From: Streptomyces cavernicola
GTDB lineage: Bacteria > Actinomycetota > Actinomycetes > Streptomycetales > Streptomycetaceae
NCBI RefSeq assembly: GCF_029968035.1
Contig: NZ_JASCIQ010000017.1
Location: 62,001-126,000, forward strand
Length of the DNA: 64,000 bases
Direction: 5' to 3'
Positions 58,987-64,000 of the stretch are shown here, in pieces. The position numbers and the translations under genes are program-made. The notes under the pieces are model-generated. The model ran no database searches. It was given only the letters and a program-made list of their open reading frames with translations, and had not been told where the DNA came from. Each line of letters starts with the position of its first letter. Within the stretch, counting starts at the first letter, position 1.

Positions 58987-60749
58987 CCGACGCCCCCGCC
59001 GAACGCCCCGCCGAACCGCACGCCGACGCCCGCCGCAGGCAACGTGTCGAAGAGCTCTGCGCGGCGGCCGTACGAGCCCTCAGCGCCGACCCCGACCTGC
59101 GCTTCCGCGGGCGCCGACTGCACCGCGGACGGCGCCCGCTGCCGCTGCACGCCCCCCATCTGCACCCCACCCCGGAGGACGACTTCGGCTCGTTCCGCGG
59201 CGCGGCCGACGGCATGGCCCTGCGGCTGACCCGCTCGGACGCCGGGCTGCACCGCCGGGAGCGCCCCGCCGAACCGGTGGAACGGCTGGTCTTCGAGATG
59301 CTCGAACAGTTCCGCGTCGAGTCGCTGGCCCCGGCGGCGATGCCCGGCATCACCCGCAACCTGCGCCACCGCCATGAGCAGTGGTCTCTTGCCTTCCACC
59401 GCTCGGGCCTCACCGAGACAGCGCGCGGGCTGCTGCTCTACACGGTCGCGCAGGTCTGCCGGTCCCGGATCACCGCACAACCCGTCGTCGCGGAGACCGA
59501 GGACCTGATCGAGGCCACCCGCGCCGCCGTCGGCCCCTCGATCGGGCACGACCTCGCCGGGCTGCGGCGCCACCGGGCCGACCAGGCCGCGTTCGCCGCC
59601 CACGCCCTGTCCCTCGCCTGCACCGTGGCCGCACTGCTCACGTCCGCCGAAGGCGAGGGCGGCACCGGCTCCGGCGCCGGAGACGAGGACGCGCGCGCGG
59701 ACGACCCCGACGACCGGGCCGAGGACCGGTCCCGCTTCACCCTCCTGACGGACTTCGGCGACGACGAGCAGCTCGGCACCGCATCCCTGGGCCGAAGCCG
59801 CGTCCTGGAGGACGCCACCGACGGCTATCGCGTCTTCACCACCGCCTACGACCGGCAGCACCCGGCGGGCCGCCTGGTCCGGCCCGAGCTGCTCGGGGAG
59901 TACCGGGAACGGCTCGACCGGCGCATCGCCGCGCAGAGCGTGAACGTCGGCCGGCTCGCCCGCGCGTTGACGGCGCTGCTCGCCGACCCGGCACGCGACG
60001 GATGGGACGGCGGGCAGGAGGAGGGCCGGGTCGACGGACGCCTGCTCGCCCGGCTGATCAGCTCGCCGAGGGAGCGCCGCCTCTTCCGGACCGAACGCGT
60101 CGCACCCGTGCCCGACGCCCTCGTGACGTTCCTCGTCGACTGCTCGGGCTCCATGAAGGAGCACGGAGAGCCGGTGGCCGCTCTGGTCGACGTCTTCGCC
60201 CGAGCGCTCGAACAGGCCGGCGTGAGCTGCGAGATCCTCGGCTACACCACCGGAGCCTGGAACGGCGGCCGGGCCCGCCGCGCCTGGCTGAGAGCGGGGC
60301 GACCCGCACACCCCGGCCGCCTCAACGAGCAGTGCCACCTGGTGTTCAAAGACGCGGAGACACCGTGGCGCAGGGCCCGGCGGGACATCGCCGCGCTGCT
60401 CAAGGCCGACCTGTACCGCGAGGGCGTGGACGGCGAGGCGGTGGCCTGGGCCGCGCGGCGCGCACAGGCCCGGCCGGAGCGGCGGCGGCTCCTGGTCGTC
60501 CTGTCCGACGGCAGCCCCATGGACACCGCCACCCATCTGGTCAACGACCGCCACTACCTGGACCACCACCTCAAGGACGTGGTCGCGGGCCTCGAACGGT
60601 CCGGCGTTGTCGAGGTCCACGGCCTCGGCGTGGGGCTCGACCTGAGCCCGTACTACAGCCGCTGCCACGCCCTCGACCCGTCCCGGACCACCGGAAGGGA
60701 GATGATCCGGGAGACGCTCACGCTGCTCGCGGGCCACCCTCGCCGGTAG
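58983..60749 (+). CDS. CobT-like VWA-domain protein
   Basis: A 588-residue partner of the AAA+ ATPase. It has a helical N-terminal region (FEMLEQFRVESLAPAAMPGI, as in CobT), an acidic low-complexity insert (GDEDARADDPDDRAEDRSR), and a C-terminal VWA domain. The MIDAS motif is FLVDCSGSMKEHGEPVAALV, followed by GYTTGAWNGGRARRAWLRAG and VLSDGSPMDTATHLVNDRHY then LDHHLKDVV, the CobT form. It probably binds metal and client through MIDAS while the ATPase remodels the client. GTG 58983 overlaps the preceding stop. Confidence 0.85.
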   Translation: MTDAPAERPAEPHADARRRQRVEELCAAAVRALSADPDLRFRGRRLHRGRRPLPLHAPHLHPTPEDDFGSFRGAADGMALRLTRSDAGLHRRERPAEPVERLVFEMLEQFRVESLAPAAMPGITRNLRHRHEQWSLAFHRSGLTETARGLLLYTVAQVCRSRITAQPVVAETEDLIEATRAAVGPSIGHDLAGLRRHRADQAAFAAHALSLACTVAALLTSAEGEGGTGSGAGDEDARADDPDDRAEDRSRFTLLTDFGDDEQLGTASLGRSRVLEDATDGYRVFTTAYDRQHPAGRLVRPELLGEYRERLDRRIAAQSVNVGRLARALTALLADPARDGWDGGQEEGRVDGRLLARLISSPRERRLFRTERVAPVPDALVTFLVDCSGSMKEHGEPVAALVDVFARALEQAGVSCEILGYTTGAWNGGRARRAWLRAGRPAHPGRLNEQCHLVFKDAETPWRRARRDIAALLKADLYREGVDGEAVAWAARRAQARPERRRLLVVLSDGSPMDTATHLVNDRHYLDHHLKDVVAGLERSGVVEVHGLGVGLDLSPYYSRCHALDPSRTTGREMIRETLTLLAGHPRR

Positions 60750-60789
60750 CAGGTGTCTCCCCGGAGGGACACCCCGGACCCGTCTCCCG

Positions 60790-62250
60790 CTACGCGACCA
60801 TCGCCCGGTCGACCAGTTCGCCCAGGATGCGGATGCCCGGGTCGATCACGGAGAGCGGGGGCGCCGCGAAGCCGATGCGGAAGTGGTTCAGCGGCGGGTC
60901 CTCCGACAGGAAGTAGATGTCGCCGCGCTCGATCAGCACCCCGCGCTCCTGCGCCAGGTCCACGAGCCGGCGGCAGTCCAGCTCCGCCGGCCCCGACATC
61001 CACAGGCTCACCCCGCCCGGGGGAGGCGTGGTGTGCCACGGCAGGTGAGCGTTGACCGCCCGGCTCGCCGCCTCCCACTTGTGCATCAGCTGGCCCCGGT
61101 ACCTGCGCACCGCCCGGTGGTACTCGCCGGACTCGATGAGCAGGGCCAGGGCGCGCTGTATGTGCCCGGACGGATGTCGCACCGAGTAGCGGCGCAGATC
61201 GCGCAGCTCCCGGACGAGCTCCCGCGAGCCCACGAGGTACCCGAGCCGCAGCCCCGGTGCGAGGAACTTCGAGAACGTGCCCAGATAGACGACCTGATCG
61301 GTCTCGTCCAGGCCCTTCAGGGCGGGCGTCGGGCTGCCCTGGTAGCGGAACTCGCTGTCGTAGTCGTCCTCCACGATCACCGTCCCGCTCTCCCGCACGA
61401 GCGACAGCAGCTCCCGTCGGCGACCGATGCTCAACGTGGCGTTCGTCGGGTGGTGATGACTGGGCGTCACATGCAGCAGGTCCACACCGGCCAGGCTCTT
61501 CGGCGGTTTCAGCCCCGCTTCGTTCGCCGTCATCGGCAGCAGCGTGGCTCCCGCGCGTACGAAGATGTGCCGGGCGTCCAGATAGCCGGGGTCCTCGACC
61601 GCCACCACGGAGCCCTGGCCGAGCAGCGCCCGGCTCAGCAGGTCGAGCCCCTGCTGCGAGCCGACGGTGATCAGCACCTCCTCCGGCGACGCCTCCACCC
61701 CACGGGCCGGCAGCAGGTGCCGGCAGACCATCTCGACCAGGAGCGGATCGTCGGCCGCTATGCCGTCCTGCAGGCTGTACTGGATGTGCGGCGGGTACAG
61801 CGCCTTGTTGAGCGCCCTCGACCAGTCCCGCGCCGGGAACGCCCGCAGGTCGACCTGACCTGCGAGGAACGGGTACGGATAGCGCGCCCAGTCCGGCCGC
61901 TTCTCGATGTGCGGCAGGGTGTCCTCGGGGTGCCCGCGCAGTCGCGAGGCCCAGTCGAAACGCGGGGTCGCGGGCCGTTCCTCGGCGGTGCAGTACGCGC
62001 GTATCTCCCGGTTGACGAAGATCCCCTGGCGGACCCGGCTCTCGACGAAACCTTCGGCCACCAGTTCCTGGTAGGCGGCGTTGACGGTGTTGCGGGAAAG
62101 GCCCAGCTCGCGCGCCAACTCCCGGGACGAGGGCAGCCGACGCCTTGCGTCGATCGTGCCGACTGCGATGCCGTGCTCGATGGCCTTGCGGATCTGGCGG
62201 TACAGCGGCTCACTCGACTCCCGGTCGACCTCGATCAACGTGCGTGGCAT
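60790..62250 (-). CDS. MocR-type GntR/aminotransferase regulator (TauR-like)
   Basis: A 486-residue MocR regulator. GntR winged helix at about 8-75 (EPLYRQIRKAIEHGIAVGTI, LPSSRELARELGLSRNTVNA). Fold-type I aminotransferase domain follows, with ITVGSQQGLDLLSRALLGQG, IVEDDYDSEFRYQG and the PLP-Lys in YLGTFSKFLAPGLRLGYLVG. TauR of Rhodobacter is such a protein and activates taurine genes. Here it is divergent from ald/tpa, which makes a taurine-responsive activator likely. The ATG is at 62248-62250. Two 21-bp direct repeats lie upstream. Confidence 0.88.
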   Translation of the reverse strand: MPRTLIEVDRESSEPLYRQIRKAIEHGIAVGTIDARRRLPSSRELARELGLSRNTVNAAYQELVAEGFVESRVRQGIFVNREIRAYCTAEERPATPRFDWASRLRGHPEDTLPHIEKRPDWARYPYPFLAGQVDLRAFPARDWSRALNKALYPPHIQYSLQDGIAADDPLLVEMVCRHLLPARGVEASPEEVLITVGSQQGLDLLSRALLGQGSVVAVEDPGYLDARHIFVRAGATLLPMTANEAGLKPPKSLAGVDLLHVTPSHHHPTNATLSIGRRRELLSLVRESGTVIVEDDYDSEFRYQGSPTPALKGLDETDQVVYLGTFSKFLAPGLRLGYLVGSRELVRELRDLRRYSVRHPSGHIQRALALLIESGEYHRAVRRYRGQLMHKWEAASRAVNAHLPWHTTPPPGGVSLWMSGPAELDCRRLVDLAQERGVLIERGDIYFLSEDPPLNHFRIGFAAPPLSVIDPGIRILGELVDRAMVA

Positions 62251-62302
62251 GGAACGCTCCTGAGCTCTCGTGGCCTGCGCCGGGCGCGGGACGTATGTGC
62301 AA

Positions 62303-62317
62303 GCGAACCGGGTTCGC
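62303..62317. promoter_or_regulatory. 15-bp palindrome upstream of mocR
   Basis: GCGAACC-G-GGTTCGC, perfect arms, 53 bp upstream of the mocR start. Confidence 0.55.
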
Positions 62318-62324
62318 CGGCCGG

Positions 62325-62368
62325 TCGGACCACCGGCCGCGCGACGCTCGGACCACCGGTCCCGCGAC
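62325..62368. promoter_or_regulatory. Candidate MocR/TauR-like operator: two 21-bp direct repeats
   Basis: TCGGACCACCGG-C-C-G-CGCGAC at 62325-62345 and the same with T and C at the two variable positions at 62348-62368. The period is 23 bp, about two helical turns. MocR dimers commonly bind direct repeats. The second copy also contains GGACC-ACC-GGTCC. Confidence 0.65.
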
Positions 62369-62586
62369 CGGGCGTGGAGCCGGCCGTGGAACCGGCTGTG
62401 AACGGCCGTGAAACCGGTCGCATACGGGACGTAAACGGTCGCCTACGCGGCGATTTCCTCCTGGACCCATCAAAGGGCCCGGTTCTGGTGCTTCTCGCCG
62501 GACCAGTTGGCTCTGCAATCTAGCGCCATCGGCGGCTCCAGACGAGAGCTCGACGCCAACCCCCTCATCCCAGATGGGAGTTCTTC

Positions 62587-63702
62587 GTGAAGATCGGAAT
62601 TCCGCGCGAGGTCAAGAACCACGAGTACCGCGTGGCCATCACCCCCTCCGGCGTCCACGAGCTGGTCCAGGCCGGCCACACGGTGTACATCGAGCAGGGC
62701 GCCGGGGCCGGTTCGTTCATCTCGGACGCGCAGTACCAGGCAGCCGGCGCCACCGTACTGAGGACGGCCGACGAGGTCTGGTCCGAGGGTGACCTGCTGC
62801 TCAAGGTGAAGGAGCCCGTCGCGGAGGAGTACCACCGCATGCGCCCCGGCCAGGTGCTCTTCACCTACCTGCACCTGGCGGCCTCCCGGGAGTGCACCCA
62901 GGCGATGCTCGCGGCCGGGGTCACCGGTGTCGCGTACGAGACGGTGCAGCCGGCCGACGGCACACTGCCGCTGCTGTTCCCGATGTCCGAGGTCGCCGGG
63001 CGGCTCGCCCCGCAGGTGGGCGCGTACCACCTGATGCGGGCGGCCGGCGGGCGAGGCGTCCTGATGGGCGGCGTCTCCGGCACGCACCCCGCGAAGACCG
63101 TCGTCATCGGCGCCGGAGTGTCCGGGATGAACGCGGTGGCCGTCGCGACCGGCATGTGGTCCGACGTGGTGCTGCTCGACAAGAACATCGACAAGCTGCG
63201 CGCCGCCGACCGCATGTACCAGGGCAGCATCGCCACCGTCGCCTCCAACGGCTACGAGCTGGAACAGGCCGTCCTGGAGGCCGACTTGGTCATCGGCGCG
63301 GTCCTCGTGCCCGGTGCGAAGGCGCCGAAGCTGATCAGCAACGAACTCGTCTCCCGGATGAAGCCGGGCTCGGTGCTCGTCGACATCGCGATCGACCAGG
63401 GCGGCTGCTTCGAGGACTCCCGGCCGACGACCCACGCGGACCCCGTCTACGACGTCCACGACTCGGTCTTCTACTGCGTCGCGAACATGCCGGGCGCGGT
63501 GCCGAACACCTCCACGTACGCCCTCACCAACGTCACCCTGCCGTACGTCCTCGCCATCGCGAACAACGGGCTCGCCGAGGCCGCGCGGGCGGACGCCGCG
63601 ATCAAGCGCGGCATCAACGTGGTGGGCGGCCAGGTCACCTACCGGCCCGTCGCGGAGGCGCACGACCTGAAGCACGTCGAGGTCGACGAGGCCCTCGTCT
63701 AG
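62587..63702 (+). CDS. ald: Alanine dehydrogenase
   Basis: A 371-residue NAD-dependent L-alanine dehydrogenase: MKIGIPREVKNHEYRVAITP, KVKEPVAEEY with the catalytic Lys region, HLAASRECTQAML, VVIGAGVSGMNAVAVATGMW (NAD fold), VDIAIDQGGCFEDSRPTTH and NMPGAVPNTSTYALTNVTLP. GTG 62587 has GGGAG upstream. In taurine dissimilation it deaminates the alanine made by Tpa and so regenerates pyruvate. It is followed at 85 bp by the aminotransferase gene on the same strand. Confidence 0.93.
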   Translation: MKIGIPREVKNHEYRVAITPSGVHELVQAGHTVYIEQGAGAGSFISDAQYQAAGATVLRTADEVWSEGDLLLKVKEPVAEEYHRMRPGQVLFTYLHLAASRECTQAMLAAGVTGVAYETVQPADGTLPLLFPMSEVAGRLAPQVGAYHLMRAAGGRGVLMGGVSGTHPAKTVVIGAGVSGMNAVAVATGMWSDVVLLDKNIDKLRAADRMYQGSIATVASNGYELEQAVLEADLVIGAVLVPGAKAPKLISNELVSRMKPGSVLVDIAIDQGGCFEDSRPTTHADPVYDVHDSVFYCVANMPGAVPNTSTYALTNVTLPYVLAIANNGLAEAARADAAIKRGINVVGGQVTYRPVAEAHDLKHVEVDEALV

Positions 63703-63787
63703 GAGCACCGAGACCTCTCCGGAGGCCCGCAACCCACCGCATCCGACACTCGCCCGGCCGTCCGCCGGGCCAGGAGGGGAGACCCAC

Positions 63788-64000
63788 GTGACCACCGATT
63801 CCGGCCTCCGCGCCAAGGCGCGGCGCCACCTCGGTCCGCACTTCACCCGCAAGGACGTCTGGCAGGACGCCGAGCTGCCCGTCTTCGTGCGCAGCGAGGG
63901 CTGCCACCTGTACGACGACCAGGGGCGCCGGTTCCTCGACGGCCTGGCGGGCCTGTTCTGCGTGAACATCGGCCACGGCCGCAGCGACATCGTGGCCGCC
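63788..64000 (+). CDS. tpa: Taurine:pyruvate aminotransferase, N-terminal part (3' end outside window)
   Basis: GTG 63788 with AGGAGGGGAG upstream opens a frame to the window edge (71 residues). The start of a class III PLP aminotransferase is visible: LGPHFTRKDVWQDAELPVFV, EGCHLYDDQGRRFLDGLAGL and FCVNIGHGRSDIVAA, the segment that precedes the PLP phosphate-binding domain. Position after ald and in the xsc regulon supports transfer of the taurine amino group to pyruvate. Other omega-transaminases share this N-terminus, so the substrate rests on context. Confidence 0.75.
   Translation, partial: MTTDSGLRAKARRHLGPHFTRKDVWQDAELPVFVRSEGCHLYDDQGRRFLDGLAGLFCVNIGHGRSDIVAA

Larger units (their letters stand above)
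62251..62586. other. 336-bp divergent control region of mocR and ald
   Basis: No gene is seen. It holds a 15-bp palindrome, the 21-bp direct repeats described separately and, nearer ald, TGGACC and GGACCA elements at about 62463 and 62501 that could be further regulator half-sites. No convincing -35/-10 pair is visible for ald. Confidence 0.5.

Overview
The window is uniformly high-GC DNA with strongly GC-biased third codon positions, many GTG and TTG starts, and 4-bp ATGA/GTGA gene overlaps. Together with typical families (DUF6381, ECF sigma factor with zinc-finger anti-sigma, eukaryote-like Ser/Thr kinases, a cyclodipeptide synthase), this points to an actinomycete, most likely Streptomyces. 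No rRNA, tRNA, CRISPR array or intact insertion sequence is visible.

Region 1 (1-2448): the end of a TPR regulator, a Nudix hydrolase, and an MFS exporter whose translation start sits in a 27-bp tandem repeat. Region 2 (2449-10932): a one-strand catabolic operon with an MHS-type symporter, a frameshifted CDA-fold deaminase, a PuuE-like deacetylase, an AtzA/TrzA-type amidohydrolase, an amidase, a GntR regulator fused to an apparently inactive racemase domain, and a D-hydantoinase-type enzyme. It probably opens and deaminates a cyclic nitrogen compound; the substrate is unknown. Region 3 (11046-17986): a frameshifted receptor-like kinase, hypothetical genes, an ankyrin/HEAT protein, an AbgT remnant and a winged-helix regulator.

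Region 4 (18022-23319): a HutH-like ammonia-lyase, a [2Fe-2S] ferredoxin reductase, a cytochrome P450 and an IclR regulator. Two related palindromes, one upstream of iclR and one between reductase and P450, suggest the regulator controls the unit. Region 5 (23625-28180): assorted membrane, lipoprotein, YceI, zinc-ribbon and methyltransferase genes. Region 6 (28270-31901): a compact cyclodipeptide cluster (oxidase A and B, AlbC-type synthase, P450, methyltransferase), followed by an ArsR/EamA-exporter pair with duplicated operators. Region 7 (33419-39385): a PAS-protein gene broken by an 8-bp tandem duplication, an IS5-family remnant, a secreted thermonuclease-like protein, a RibD/DHFR-like reductase, a HAD phosphatase and a lipoprotein.

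Region 8 (39889-45247): a lipoprotein followed by two tandem kinases that each carry an extracellular periplasmic-binding-protein domain. Region 9 (46494-50388): an ECF sigma/anti-sigma pair and two secreted proteins, with the same bipartite promoter upstream of the sigma gene and of the first secreted-protein gene. Region 10 (50408-64000): a dissimilatory taurine/C2-sulfonate regulon. Tpa converts taurine to sulfoacetaldehyde with pyruvate as acceptor, Ald regenerates pyruvate from alanine, Xsc releases sulfite and acetyl phosphate, Pta makes acetyl-CoA, and a YeiH-type transporter may export the sulfur oxyanion. LysR, IclR and MocR/TauR-like regulators surround it. An orphan CobS/CobT-like AAA+/VWA pair of unknown job lies in its middle.

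Four genes carry apparent frameshifts. Two of these fit loss of one G from a GGGGCC tract, so assembly error must be excluded before they are called pseudogenes.
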